DNA of 64,000 bases from Bimastos eiseni (GCA_959347315.1 OY365811.1:41966495-42030494), one strand, 5' to 3'; numbered from the stretch's first letter, positions 1 to 10,651 are shown. A program made the numbers and translations. Notes: a model not told the origin generated them from the letters alone.

Positions 1-2594
1 AAAAAAATATTGAACCGCCTGCGAGCATGAGCAGGGTTCATAAAATGTCTCTCTTAATCCGCCTGGTGTGGTAAGGAGTTTTAAGTTCAAGGTCAAGCAT
101 GGGGAGGACCCAAGGGCTTCAAACATGCATTTTTTTAAATGCAAATATTGAACCGCCGAGCAAAGAAGTTTTAAAGAGTTTTAAGGTCAAGCTGCAGCCT
201 GATAAGGTCAAGGTCTGAGAAACCCACAAAACTATCATCGCATACAGCTCGGACTTGTGCGCAAAAGTGTCAACCATTTTAAAATATTGTTGAACACACG
301 AAATTTCTTGCTCACACTGTCTCAACAAAATTAGAGGGAACATGCATGTAGCAAGAAATCTGCAGAAAATCCCAAAGGACGCGACAACCCACCGTGAAGG
401 GTCATCAGGAAGGTGTCGAAGTTATCGGCGAACCCCCGGATGATCTGTTTGCCCGTCGGGGACTTATCGAGCTCGCCCCAGCTGCTCATCGCCTTCAGCG
501 TTGGACGGTAGATGTTCTGAAGGGTGTTGTCGAAGGACGCCAGAATGTTGTTCTTCTCGTTCACCTCCAGAATTCCCATAAGTATGTTCTAAACGCAAGC
601 CGCAACGTGCATGAGCACGGTGGCCGGTTTGTTAAAGGTCTTCATCGTTTTAATTAATTATTGATTAGTTAATTCGTGAATTCGTTCATTCATGCGCTCA
701 TTAATTTCTCATTGACTAATTAATTCATGAATTAATTCCAACATTCATCTTCTCTTTCATTTATTTATACACTGAAACAGTCATCCACTCATTCGTTCAT
801 TCATAATTCATTAACAGCTTCGTTCCTTCATTATTCATTCATTCATTCATTTGTTCCTTCATGAGTATATTCATCATTCAATAATTCAATCATTCATTCA
901 TTCATTCATTTGTTCATTCATGAGTTTATTCATCATTCACTAATTCAATCATTCATTCATTCATTTATTTGGCGCCGTTGTAACTAAAGCTGTACAATAC
1001 CTATACATAGATATACATAGGCCTATTTACGTACTATATAACCAATGGCTGACCTGAACAGTGGTTGAAGTCACTTCAGTATCCTTCTTCTCTCGGATGA
1101 AATAGATACAGGTGCCAAGGAGTGGCAAATCCTTACCATCAGTCACAAACACCCTCATCATCTTCGTTCCTTTCACCTGGCCAGTCAACGTCCGGCCTGC
1201 CTCTGCAATCGATAAACACTTACTACGTAGCCTAGTCGATATTGTGTATAACTAAATTATACATAGGCCTATATACACAACATATCTATAAACAAATTAC
1301 ATATACATACATATGCATACATACGTGACACAGTAATACATACAACTATACATACATTCGAACATACAAACATATATGCATACATACATACATACGTACA
1401 TTCATGTACATACATGCACGCATACAAATATTTATACATGCCCACATTCATACAAGCATACATTTATACATGCATACAAACATTTACACATGCATAACCA
1501 TAACCATACATTTATACAAGCATACATATGTATAATATCCGTTGAGACAGCGAGCGGTGATAAAGTAGTTTTAACATACATTGTAATATGCAAAACGAAC
1601 AGAAGCAGATGGAGTTTTTAAAAAAAACCCAAAAGAACCCATTAACCATTAAACGTCTCTCTCAGGTAAACTCCATCAATGCTCCCACTCTGGCAGTGCC
1701 AATCCCAAGTCTTGACAAAGGAGGAGGTCGATGCTAACAATGTTTTTTCACACAGAGTCGTTCAACTGGAACTACTGCCAATACTACTTCTCTGACAGCG
1801 CCGGTCCCAAGCCTCAATAAATGAGGAGGGCGACGTTTAAGATGTTTGTTATCAGAGAGTGTCGTTGAACTGCAACTACTAATACTCTTTCGCAGGTAAC
1901 AAGGACGAAGTAAAACCTACCTTCGACCGATAGGACCTCTCCCTCCTGACAGTAAAATAAAATGACCCGATTGCCGTCCTTCGCCGTGAACTTATCACAA
2001 AGCTCCACTTGCTAAACAGAAAGTAACGAAATGAACAATTGAACGAACGAACGAATAAGTGAACGGATGGATGGACAAATAAACGAAAGAGATTGAATGA
2101 ACGAATGACTGAATCTCTGACATGTATGCATGTTGAACCATGCATACATGTAATGTATCAAGTATGTATATATGTATGTGTGTTTGTATGTGTGTTTGTA
2201 TGTGTGTGTTTGTGTGTGTTTGTGTGTGTGTTTGTATGTGTGTTTGTATGTGTGTTTGTATATGTGTTTGTATGTGTGTTTGTATGTGTGTTTGTATGTG
2301 TGTTTGTATGTGTGTTTGTATGTGTGTTTGTATGTGTGTTTGTATGTGTGTTTGTATGTGTGTTTGTATGTGTGTTTGTATGTGTGTTTGTATGTGTGTT
2401 TGTATGTGTGTTTGTATGTGTGTTTGTGTGTGTGTGTCTGTATGTGTGTTTGTGTGTGTGTTTGTGTGTGTGTGTGTCTGTATGTGTGTTTGTATGTGTG
2501 TTTGTGTGTGTGAATCTATGTAGGTGTGAATGTTCAATGTTAGTATGTACCAGGATTGAAAGCACGAACTTTCATATGTGCCTGACATGGATGT

Positions 2595-2668
<74 letters not shown>

Positions 2669-4235
2669 CATGCATTAAATACATCCACTTATGTATGTAA
2701 ATAGATATATATATATATGCTGTATATGTTGGTAATTGAGCAATATACAATTACGCAATCAATCGAATCATTCTCTCAAAATAATCAATCAGTCGAATCA
2801 ATCAATCATTTTCATCGATCCAGCAATAATTTAAAAGTTTCGAATTTAACGAAGCCTACACGCTTGAATAAAGACACTTCACAAAGGAATTTAACCGGAC
2901 CCAGAAAGAATGAACTCCCTTTCAAGTCCTAAACAGGGTCAGGTCACAAGTTCAATTATTATCTTCCACATTAAGAGTCCCCAATGGCAACACTTGTAAG
3001 TCTGTCTGACCTTCTGCGTGTCTATGACGAATTCCTCGACAGCATACTTGTCGAGACCAAGATGTAAGCCGACCATTTCGAAGAGATAGGTGTGAGCACC
3101 GGTCAAAAGATACTTGCGACGATCGCGCAATTCTTTGGCCTTGGCCTAACAAACAAAGTGAGACAATGTAGTGTGATGAAATTAACTGTAAATCATTACT
3201 ATTATTAGTATTATTATTATTTGGAGATACCAGTAATCCTATTCGGCCGAATACGAATAGTGTACACAATAGGTCTAGGCCTACCGACAAATTTCAAATG
3301 ATAGCAAATGTTTCAGATCAGAAAATTTGATACATAAACTAAAAGTAAACAGCTACCTAAAGGTAATTTTGCATCCTGCTGCAGTCTATGTGAACTAGGA
3401 ATGGAACTAATTTGACTAAACTTAGAAATGAGACGGTTGACACTGCGATACCGTGGTCTAGGCAGTAGAGAGTTAGCCTACTTCAGTCAACGCGATATAA
3501 TAGCAGCCGCCGATTGTGCAGAAATAGATGTCACGAGACCACTATTCGTATTCGGTTCGACCGCTACTATTCGGCCGAATACGGAATAGCTATTTGACCC
3601 ACTATTCGGCTCCGAAGCGAATATTCGATACAGCACTGCGTATTATTTATATCACGATAACAATTATCACTAAATATCATAATTGTCATAGTTATTATAA
3701 TCATTGTTATGTTTACTACTAGCACACAGAGGCGACAATCTCGTTTGATAGGTGGGGGGACACCCAATGAGAGGGGCAGGAAATGTGTGGGACACACGTA
3801 TAACGAGTCCCCGCTCTGTAAACGGTGGGGGGACATCTTCCCCTCGACTACCCCCCGCTAGCACAATTACAGTAATTAATAATTATCATTATTATTATAA
3901 TCCATCACTGACCATTTTGTCCTTGGCTACATCCAGGTTGATGACGGTGCTCCTCCTTCGAACTCCTAGCCCTCCGACGGGTGGCGGCAGCGACCTCTTC
4001 TTGGCCTTACGGGGCATCTCCTTCGGCGCAGCGAGCGACACGATCGACGTCGTCTTCTTCGACGCCGGGCCAGGCTTGGCGGCGGGGCCGAGGTCTAAGC
4101 CCAGCTGCATGGTCTTGGCGTCGCTGCCCGTTTGAACAATGGAGCTGCGGCGTCGGACCTCCGCTTGGAGGCTGGCGAAGCCCCCAGACTTCTTTCTAGC
4201 TGGATCCGGGGATCTGCTCATGGTGGCGTAGCTCT
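1..4235 (-). CDS. DNAH5/DNAH8-like: Axonemal dynein heavy chain, DNAH5/DNAH8 class, N-terminal five exons (gene runs off left edge)
   Basis: Five exons join in phase on the minus strand: 3913-4221 (from the ATG), 3011-3145, 1921-2011, 1054-1202 and 393-588, giving about 293 residues of a protein usually near 4,600 aa. The ATG at 4221-4219 sits in a strong Kozak context (GCCACCATGA). The first ~100 residues are basic, Ser-rich and poorly conserved, as usual for this class. Then come a segment with LGLDKYAVEEFVID, a segment with FYCQEGE, the block MRVFVTDGKDLPLLGTCIYF, and the tail-domain start with NTLQNIYRPTLKAMSSWGEL. In DNAH5/8 proteins these blocks precede the DHC_N1 tail region. The protein would be an outer-arm motor ATPase of cilia or sperm flagella; its AAA motor lies outside the window. 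Family assignment rests on recalled motif similarity, so DNAH5 versus DNAH8 orthology is open. Introns carry microsatellites and retroelement tails. Confidence 0.85.
393..588 (-). CDS. DNAH5/DNAH8-like: Dynein heavy chain coding exon 5 (start of DHC tail region)
   Basis: This exon encodes residues ~229-293, including NTLQNIYRPTLKAMSSWGEL and FADNFDTFLMTLH. The donor is GTGGGT and the exon ends in phase 1. The acceptor is taken at GCGTTTAG|AAC. An alternative AG at 565-566 (exon top 564) is also in frame and would shorten the exon by 8 codons. The next exon lies beyond position 1. Confidence 0.83.
660..970. repeat. (ATTC)n-type degenerate microsatellite in dynein intron
   Basis: The tract is dominated by ATTCATTCATTC with interruptions (TTAATTAATT, CATGAGTTTATT). 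It sits between dynein exons 4 and 5. Confidence 0.85.
1054..1202 (-). CDS. DNAH5/DNAH8-like: Dynein heavy chain coding exon 4
   Basis: This exon encodes residues ~179-228 with the conserved block MRVFVTDGKDLPLLGTCIYF. The acceptor is GATTGCAG|AG and the donor is CAG|GTCAGC. It enters in phase 1 and leaves in phase 0, matching both neighbours. Confidence 0.87.
1262..1535. repeat. (CATACA)n-like degenerate simple repeat
   Basis: There are many ATACATACATAC and CATACAAACATT steps in the intron between dynein exons 3 and 4. All apparent reading frames here are repeat artefacts. Confidence 0.8.
1688..1890 (+). repeat. Pair of RTE-like LINE 3' tails
   Basis: Two diverged head-to-tail copies (about 1688-1775 and 1795-1890) share the order GCCAGTCCCAAGCCTGGATA, AGGAGGAGGGCGACGCTAA, TTGTTATCACACAGTGTCGT, TAAACTGCAACTACT. 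The same unit recurs at about 25065, 37800, 39245, 46755, 46870, 47608, 54905, 54997 and 60835 on the plus strand, and at 32530 and 40630 on the minus strand. The GTCCCAAGCCYGGATAAA core resembles the 3' end of RTE/Rex3-type retrotransposons as I remember them. Confidence 0.65.
1921..2011 (-). CDS. DNAH5/DNAH8-like: Dynein heavy chain coding exon 3
   Basis: This exon encodes about 30 residues including VELCDKFTAKDGNRVILFYC. The acceptor is CTGTTTAG|CAA and the donor is GAAG|GTAGGT. An antisense retroelement tail ends only a few tens of bases beyond the donor. Confidence 0.8.
2160..2515. repeat. 12-bp TGTATGTGTGTT minisatellite
   Basis: A 12-bp unit (TGTATGTGTGTT) is repeated some 25-28 times with few variants, in the intron between dynein exons 2 and 3. 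Because 12 is divisible by 3, all frames stay open and give spurious CVCMCVCM or THTNTHTN peptides. Confidence 0.92.
2596..2718. repeat. (TA)n microsatellite
   Basis: About 34 uninterrupted TA steps lie at 2596-2665. A short second TA run lies at 2705-2718. Confidence 0.95.
3011..3145 (-). CDS. DNAH5/DNAH8-like: Dynein heavy chain coding exon 2
   Basis: This is a 45-codon exon in phase 0 on both sides. It encodes RRKYLLTGAHTYLFEMVG and LGLDKYAVEEFVIDTQK. The acceptor is TTTGTTAG|GCC and the donor is AAG|GTCAGA. Confidence 0.86.
3232..3642. repeat. Palindrome-rich possible DNA-transposon ends in dynein intron 1
   Basis: CTATTCGGCCGAATACG near 3239 and ATTCGGCCGAATACGGAAT near 3573 are self-complementary modules. 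The outer edges read CAGTAATCC and, inverted, CAGTGCTGTATCG, which look hAT-like. The 8 bases outside each edge do not match, so the boundaries are not proven. Confidence 0.35.
3727..3857 (+). mobile_element. Miniature DNA transposon (CAGAGGCG family), 8-bp target duplication
   Basis: This 131-bp element begins CAGAGGCGACAATCTCG. It is flanked on both sides by the exact 8-mer CTAGCACA (3719-3726 and 3858-3865). An 8-bp duplication is the hAT signature. Related copies lie at 8483-8604 (same strand) and 10511-10651 (opposite strand). It lies just outside the 3' edge of the dynein start-codon exon. It codes for nothing. Confidence 0.7.
3913..4235 (-). CDS. DNAH5/DNAH8-like: Dynein heavy chain exon with start codon
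   Basis: The start codon is at 4221-4219 in GCCACCATGA, followed by 103 codons to the donor ATG|GTCAGT. A possible 3' splice site (TTTCTCAACAG) at 4236-4237 would give a 14-nt 5'UTR in this exon and imply an upstream non-coding exon that I cannot locate. The encoded N-terminus is Lys/Arg- and Ser-rich with two RRRS motifs, and is GC-richer than its surroundings. Confidence 0.83.
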
Positions 4236-4380
4236 CTGTTGAGAAAGGAGGCACGGTTATGTTTTGATGATGGCAGGGTTATTGACGTTGTCGTCGACTA
4301 TTCATGCTGTTTCCATTGTGATTGTTATACGGTTGGCAGCATCATCATCGTCATCATGATCATCATCATTATCATCATTA

Positions 4381-4530
4381 TCGCATCGTATCTTTATATT
4401 TCATATGGTGACTCTTGCAAAATAACTATACAGAGGCGCTTTCAGCACAGAAACTCCTGGGAAAAGAAGCGTCTTTAAACAGCGAGAAGCCCGTCATTAA
4501 TTTTTTTCCTTAATGATGGAGGAAGGTCAT
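4381..4530 (+). repeat. Dispersed repeat, copy 1 of 2
   Basis: It shares the order TCGCATCG, TCTTTATATTT, AATAACTATACAG, CTCAGCACAGAAAC, CTTAATGATGGAG with 43960-44115. It is probably a 3' fragment of an unidentified retroelement. Confidence 0.5.
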
Positions 4531-4570
<40 letters not shown>

Positions 4571-4600
4571 CCACCACCAACACCACCGCCATCATCACCA
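4530..4600. repeat. (ATC)n microsatellite
   Basis: A run of about 15 ATC steps grades into ACC/CCA. Confidence 0.9.
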
Positions 4601-4754
4601 TCAAATGCATCCCTCTTCGCGTCCATCCTCGCACATCCTGGCCATTAGAAGAATCGGCTTACAATCTGTAAAACCGGGCACATAACCGTACGATCCCAGG
4701 AGCGGGTGACTTTACCCACTGTCTCTTTATAGTTAGGATTTTATACAAGACCTA

Positions 4755-6345
4755 ATGGAATGTTATTAATATTATTATTATTATTTATTAAATTTGTAAC
4801 GCACACAAGGTCACACCTAAATGTGAATCTGAGGCGCGGAGAGTCAGTCGCCAGGAGAAGATGCAATTAGATTTCCAAATCCTTGAAAACCAAAGAGAAA
4901 TAGCGAGTTTTTAGTCATTTTTTGAAGGAAGGAAGTGAATTTGAGCTACGAAGAGAGAGTGGCAGTCGATTCCATTCCCTAGGAGCAGAGACATGAAATG
5001 CACGAGAGCCCATAACTGTTCTGCATCGTGGTTCAACTAAAAGACCTGTACCTGATAATCGTAAGTATAACCCTATAATCTCTCTCTCTATATATATATA
5101 TATCATTAGTTCCATGTTTTAGGCATTAATATTCATTAGGTCCTTCTAGGTGCTGCTCTATGCAGGCCTTCCATGGAGTGAATACTTATACCCCTACCCC
5201 TGTGGGAGCCTAGAGTCTCGCCGAGAGTGAAGAGTGAGAAGAGAGAAGGGAGGAGGGGTTGAAGGGATTAAAACGCGGTGGTGAAGGTGAAAAGGGGAGA
5301 GAGGATGCTTGGAGTCTAGTGGAGTCGATCTCAGGTACTACAGATTCCCGTGATCAGAGGATATTCTTGGGCGACATATATCTTCAGGTACACTGCTATT
5401 CTTTCTATATGTTCGATCATTATCCTTATCCTTCCTGTGAACTGTCGAGAATTGGAACATTTCTGACGTATATAAGTAGTTGATAATCTCTCGCGTACTG
5501 AATCTTGTGCTATATAGTTGTCTGTAATACACTTACTAATCTGGAGTTGTTCATCTACATCGACAGAATATCTGGCGTCTACAGCTCAGGTATCGATTAG
5601 AGTTTCCAACTAGGTAGTTGAAGTATAGTTCAACCCTAGGATAGCGTAGGTCCTTGCGATAAGCATAACCCCTCGAGTACACATACGGGTATTCAAGGGC
5701 TAATCACACATAGACGTCCAAAGAGGGGCGCTATATAAGCAAATAGGAGGAATGTAAGGAATTAGTAGAGCATGAATATAGGTAGGTGTACTGGTGATGA
5801 TGGCTTTGTAGGTCAAACAAGCTAACTTAAATTTGATTCTGAATTCAACAGGGAGCCAATGCAGCTGGTGGAGTAGGGCAGAGGAGCATGTTCGTAGTGG
5901 GACATGGAGCACTACTCGAGCTAACGTATTTTGGATACGTTGAAGCCTTTTCAGTTCAAGGTCTGAGAGACCGACAAAAAGTGAATTAGCATAATCGAGG
6001 CGAGAGGAGACAAGTGAACAGGCTATAGTCTCAGACATATTTTGAGTTAGAGCCGACCTTATGTGACGTATTGCCCTGATGTGGTAGAAACAAGATTTAC
6101 AAAGGCTTGTTATATATGTGAGGTCGAAATGTGAACTTGCTGTCGAGGGTAACCCCAAGTGTTTTGACAGAGTCTGAAAGCGGCACAGCAGTGCCAGCCA
6201 GTTCAATGCTAGAGAGCATAGGGAAAGAACGCAGGCGTTGACATGAGCCAAATACGATTGCTTCAGACTTAATTGCTTCAGATGTAAATGGTATATGCGC
6301 GTGCAAGGCGATTGTAGGCACTCTTATTAACGAAGATACTTACTT
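4755..6345 (-). mobile_element. Degenerate non-LTR retrotransposon (CR1/L2/jockey-group) 3' end, interrupted
   Basis: Reading right to left, about 6321-5735 encodes the end of a reverse transcriptase. It shows SVKTLGVTLDSKFTF, SRLDYANSLFVGLSDLELK, RLQRIQNTLARVV and LHWLPVEFRIKFK. After an interruption (~5735-5095), the C-terminal motif continues with APREWNRLPLSLRSSNSLP and a mutated KTRYF. A (TAA)n-like tail follows near 4770. The polymerase core upstream is missing (5' truncation). Frameshifts and stops show it is dead. Confidence 0.75.
5095..5735. other. Segment splitting the LINE remnant
   Basis: Reverse-transcriptase homology stops near 5735 and resumes near 5095, so roughly 640 bp is additional DNA. 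One edge is (TA)n. I do not recognise its coding content or see clear inverted repeats. Confidence 0.4.
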
Positions 6346-6383
6346 ACTTACTTACTATCGTTAGGCTCGTCAGTGTTAGTATT

Positions 6384-7386
6384 CAGTGATGGGAACCAAC
6401 TACTTGACTAGTAGTTAAAACTACTTCCTAACTACTTTGAAAACATTTAGTTATAACTACTATTTAACTACTTCAGATGTCAAGTAGTTATAACTACTTT
6501 TGTAACTATTACATAAGTAGTTAACTACTTTCAAAACCACTGTGCTAATAAATGTTATGTCATGGTGCATTGATAGTCACCAAGCAACTACATAAATGTC
6601 TAGCCTACAAAGTCCAGAACTGTAAAACTCTTAGAAAATGTTAATGTTCAGAATCAAAAAGTAGTGTATATATATTATACTACAAGTGATTTACTATATC
6701 ACGTTATATCTCACCTTTTGCTGTCTGCATCAACCGTGCTTCTTCAATTACTCGTCCTGGTACGTTGCCAATCGCTGCTCAGATCTATCCAGCCCGTAAC
6801 TGAATGCCCCTCTTACCGGTGTGTCTCTGTCTGTCTGTCTGGCTCTGTCTGTCTCTGTCTCTCTCACCTCTGTCATTCTTGACTCGAAAATCACCTCTTT
6901 CAGGCCCACTTGTAACCCGGCCACCCATATGTGGTCATCCAGCCTGTTTTCCTCATTCCTTAACCCAGGATCATAAGCCCAACCGCTTTACTCTAGTTCT
7001 TATTACAAAAGAATCTCCAGGTACGCCATTCAACAGGCATAATGCCTTAGGCTTTCTCTATAGTTCTGAGAGGAACCCACTTCCTCACAATAGTATACGC
7101 AAATTTTAATGAAACAATTAAATAGCGAATTTACTCATGACATTATTATGGGCAACGTCCATGTTTGTTGTGAAATAACAGAAATTCCTGTAAGACGGAA
7201 CTAGTAAATAGGAAAAAAATTTAGTTAATGCGAAATATTGTAGTTAACTTAGAATAAATTGATAAAAGTAGTTATAACTATTTTTTAACTACCTCTTAAA
7301 AACTAGTTTTAACTATTAGGCAACTACTTCTATGGTAGTTATAACTGCTAGTTAATAACTACAGTAGTTAAAAGTGCCCATCACTG
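6384..7386. mobile_element. Non-autonomous hAT transposon, 1003 bp
   Basis: The ends are inverted (CAGTGATGGG at the left, CCCATCACTG at the right). The exact 8-bp target duplication TTAGTATT is present at 6376-6383 and 7387-7394. Sub-terminal zones (6395-6550 and 7265-7385) are packed with short palindromic words such as TAGTTATAACTA and AACTACTT, typical of sub-terminal transposase-binding repeats. No transposase ORF is present, so mobility would need an element elsewhere. Confidence 0.9.
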
Positions 7387-7394
7387 TTAGTATT

Positions 7395-8482
7395 ACCATT
7401 CCACGCATCAATTTACAACTGCTATAAAGCTGCTACTGCTGCTACCACAACTAGTCTACTGCTAATACTTACAATTTACACGTCGCTCATATCATTTTAC
7501 TTTAGTCGTGGTTGGACTAGGAACGTATTGGCAGATTCTAGAAGAGGCGCTATATAAATGGTCAGAATGAATGACAATGTTTTAAGCGCTAGTATTGCAA
7601 GCTATTTATCTTCGTCATATGACTATTTCATTGGTGAGCAGAATTAAAAATCAAATATGCCTATAATGCGATCAAGTTCCAAAAACATGGTTTTGGATGG
7701 CTGTTAATAATATTATTTTGTGTTACAGAATTATACGAAAAGAGATGAAAACTAACCAAACAACTACGGCAGTTGAGGACTACCAAAATTATCTACGAAA
7801 TATCACTCAACAGGCTCGGTAATTCTAATACTGTTGCGATATTTCGGTCAAAAAGAGTATGATTTGCAATGTCTAAACTTCTTGTTCGGAGAATTTCAGG
7901 CAGGAAAATTCTGCCGAATTTCTACTCGTATCAACGATGATTACTTTTAAACCTGTGGTCTCACTATATCTGAAACTTAAACAGTTTTAAATTCGCTCCT
8001 GATAAACAACGATCAACATTTGATCGATATTACAACAGCACAAAATATCAGAGATTACGTCACAGTGACCTCACCCATAATATGAAATAATCTTTGTTAG
8101 TAAGCGCCTGCGTGTTATTTTTTTAGCAATAGGCCTATGTTCGTTAATAATTTGAGAAGAAGACAATCTGACGGAAACGCAGAGGGCCAACATTAGCGGT
8201 AACGGATAATCAAGGTAGGTCCCTATAGTTAGAATATTACTGTAAAATGAACTAGTATTTTAATTAATATAAGGATCTGCGGGTAAAATGAAAGTTCTTT
8301 TTGGGTGGGAGTCTGGGAGAATCAGGGCTTGAAGTGGGACGGTATGAAACGGTATGCCATACCGTCACCTCTCCTGACCGACTCCAGTCCAAAGAGCAGG
8401 AGAGGGGAATGGTTCTTGCAACCATACGGTCACCTCTTTTCCCCCTTTTATTATTCCAGAAATTATACACTGTAGGCCTGGT
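7395..8482. other. Intergenic DNA, nothing recognised
   Basis: The DNA is AT-rich with no ORF of note, no long repeat and no recognised motif. A short inverted motif (ACGGTATG...CATACCGT) occurs at 8339-8367. Confidence 0.5.
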
Positions 8483-8604
8483 CAGAGGCGGCGACCTCGG
8501 TTGAGAGGTGGGGACAACCGATAAGATGGGTAAAAAATGTGGAAGATAAACGTATAACACGTCACCTCTCTGCAACAGGTGGGGGACTTGTCCCCTTCCC
8601 ACTG
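8483..8604 (+). mobile_element. Miniature DNA transposon (CAGAGGCG family), copy 2
   Basis: It begins CAGAGGCGGCGACCTCGGTT and ends CCCACTG. It is flanked by GGCCTGGT on the left and GGCCTAGT on the right (7 of 8 identical). It is homologous along its length to 3727-3857. Confidence 0.62.
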
Positions 8605-9432
8605 GGCCTAGTTGTGTGAATGGTGATTGTAAAGAGGCAGCGCGGAAGAAGAAGTTGGTGAGCAGAAGAGGGATTCGCATCAATTATAATTAGGCCTACA
8701 TGTACAGTATTTTAGCAAATTACTTACGCAAAAATATCGGATTTTCAGATCCCTCCTCCCTCTGTTGCACCACGTAGGCCTACATTTCGTGGATTCCTCC
8801 CATGCATACGTACATCTGAGTTCTACCCCGTCCATTGCAAAAGACACCTATAAGACATTGATTTTACCGTAGGCTATTTATTTTTTAAGCATCATAATTA
8901 ACAGCTTACATTTTGTAATTGTTATGAAGAAATAAACCACTAACAGCACTTGCATTTAAAAAGCCTTAATGCTACATAAAATTGATTAGGCCTAAGCGGG
9001 AATATAGTGTGCGATTGGGTTTACAGTTCTAATTTTAATATTCTATATTGTGGACGTCATAATCAGACAATCATATTTGCGTACGTATATATTTTCTGGA
9101 CCACCACCCTACCAAACGCACGCGTATGAAAAATCGCCCAAATTCGAAACCCCCTTCCCCTCGCTGCGTACGTAATATGTTAATTTTGAGGACATTCAAA
9201 TTATAAGAAACAGGTCCTTGAACTAATATTCTGTCGGCGTCAACGGTCTTTGTTGCTACAAGATTTTATCGCTAAATTCTCGATTGGTTCGAGAAGAGAG
9301 CAGAATGGTAAGAACAATAAAGCAGAAGTTTCGTCGACCACTAATACCAGCGTGGCAGACTGTTGGAAAAACGTCGGCGCTACGCCGGTAGTTATAAGGG
9401 ACTCTCCTCCAATCTCCGCAGGGCCTTATGAG
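8605..9432. other. Intergenic DNA, nothing recognised
   Basis: No coding signal is seen. TAGGCCTA-type words occur near 8694 and 8781. No repeat boundary is visible. Confidence 0.5.
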
Positions 9433-9620
9433 CAGTGATGTGGTCTCAAGACCGCGGTCTTGGTCTCGAGACGGTCTCGAGACCGGAAAACTGCGTTCTT
9501 GGTCTCGAATGCATCGGTCTTGGTCTTGGGTTCGGTCTCGAATGCGTCGGTCTTGGTCTTAAGGTAACGGTCTTGGGATTGGTCTTCGTTTTAAATTAAC
9601 GTTCTTGGTCATTTGCCGTA
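9433..9620 (+). mobile_element. Left end of a GGTCTCGAGACC-rich hAT-like element
   Basis: It starts CAGTGATGTGGTCTCAAGAC and continues with many GGTCTTGG and GTCTCGAGAC words. It is closely similar in style to the bounded element at 59001-59461. No matching right end or duplicated CTTATGAG flank was found downstream, so it is probably truncated. Confidence 0.55.
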
Positions 9621-9984
9621 TCAGAGCAATTCTTTCGATACTTATCGGTTATTTTCGATTACTTGAGACACCGGATGTTTATGCCTTACGCGATTGTTAC
9701 CGGTCTATGGCGTGCAGACCAAACTAATAGGCCTAGATCTTTATATAGGCTACACATGTTACTATGGGCAGAAAAAAATGCATTTGCATCGGAGCCAGCC
9801 ATTTCAAAATTTCCTTTCACAAATTTCAAGATTTTGGAACAATCTAGTAATTATACGGTCCGCCACGTGTAGACACTATTAACATACAATTCCGAAATGC
9901 GTGTTACAAGTACACCATACAATCGTATACTCTAAGTAATTTATGGTGTGATATTCTCCGGCCGAAGTCAATGGCTGAATGTTG

Positions 9985-10255
9985 AAATGACGACCGGAGT
10001 ACCAGTCGCGCGGTCGGGTACCCGGGTACCTGACCGCGCGAATATTTTGTTAGGAAATGTAAAAAATTGCGCATTTTACGGAATGTCAGGCACCCGAGAA
10101 TCGATTTCATTGCCCGGGCACTCAGTCAATTATGACCAAGGGAAAATTTATGGCATATGTTCAGGTAAAATCGCGCATTTTTACGGAATTTCGGGTACCC
10201 GAAAACCGATTTCATTACACGGGTACCCGCTGCGATCCTTAGCCGCATGCCTACA
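9985..10255. repeat. GGGTACCC-rich palindromic region, possible hAT remnant
   Basis: A 34-bp near-perfect palindrome centred on GGTACCCGGGTACC lies at 10007-10040. Two similar blocks follow about 100 bp apart (near 10070 and 10173), both with GCGCATTTTACGGAAT and CGATTTCATT. This sub-terminal repeat organisation resembles the hAT elements elsewhere in the window, but no target duplication was identified. Confidence 0.5.
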
Positions 10256-10419
10256 GTGTTAGCGATTGCATAATCTAGGCATACGAGGGCGTGTGGTCGG
10301 TCCTCTCCCTCGTCGTCTTACGGTGTACTCGTTACAGTACAATGTTGGATAGGGTGCAGAAGGCGCAGAAATGTCTAAACAAGTTACTGCATTGGAGCCA
10401 CCGACCGACCTTACGACGA

Positions 10420-10510
10420 ATAATCCAGCACACCTAATCACTGGACATAGAACATAGCACACCAGAGGCGGCATTCCAGCACACCTAATCACTGGACTAT
10501 AATAGTATAC
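10420..10510 (+). repeat. Short direct duplication carrying CAGAGGCGGC
   Basis: CAGCACACCTAATCACTGGAC occurs at about 10424 and again at about 10474, each followed within ~30 bp by ACCAGAGGCGGC. This is a local tandem duplication of the left flank of the adjacent miniature element. Confidence 0.6.
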
Positions 10511-10651
10511 CAGAGGCGGCGATCCCGGGGGTCGAGGAGGACAGGTCCCCATCTTTACAGAGCGGTGACACGTCATATGTTTGTCCCCACATATTTCTAA
10601 CTCCTCTCATTAGGTGTCCCTCACACCTCTCAACCGAGATCGCCGCCTCTG
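10511..10651 (-). mobile_element. Miniature DNA transposon (CAGAGGCG family), inverted copy 3
   Basis: CAGAGGCGGCGATC at the left is matched by GATCGCCGCCTCTG at the right, a clear terminal inverted repeat. The body is the reverse complement of the 3727 and 8483 copies. Flanking 8-mers do not match, so the original flanks may have been rearranged. Confidence 0.6.

Noticed and set aside
1995..2750. 251-codon open frame rich in THTNTHTQ
   Set aside because: Translation of the 12-bp TGTATGTGTGTT array and (TA)n.
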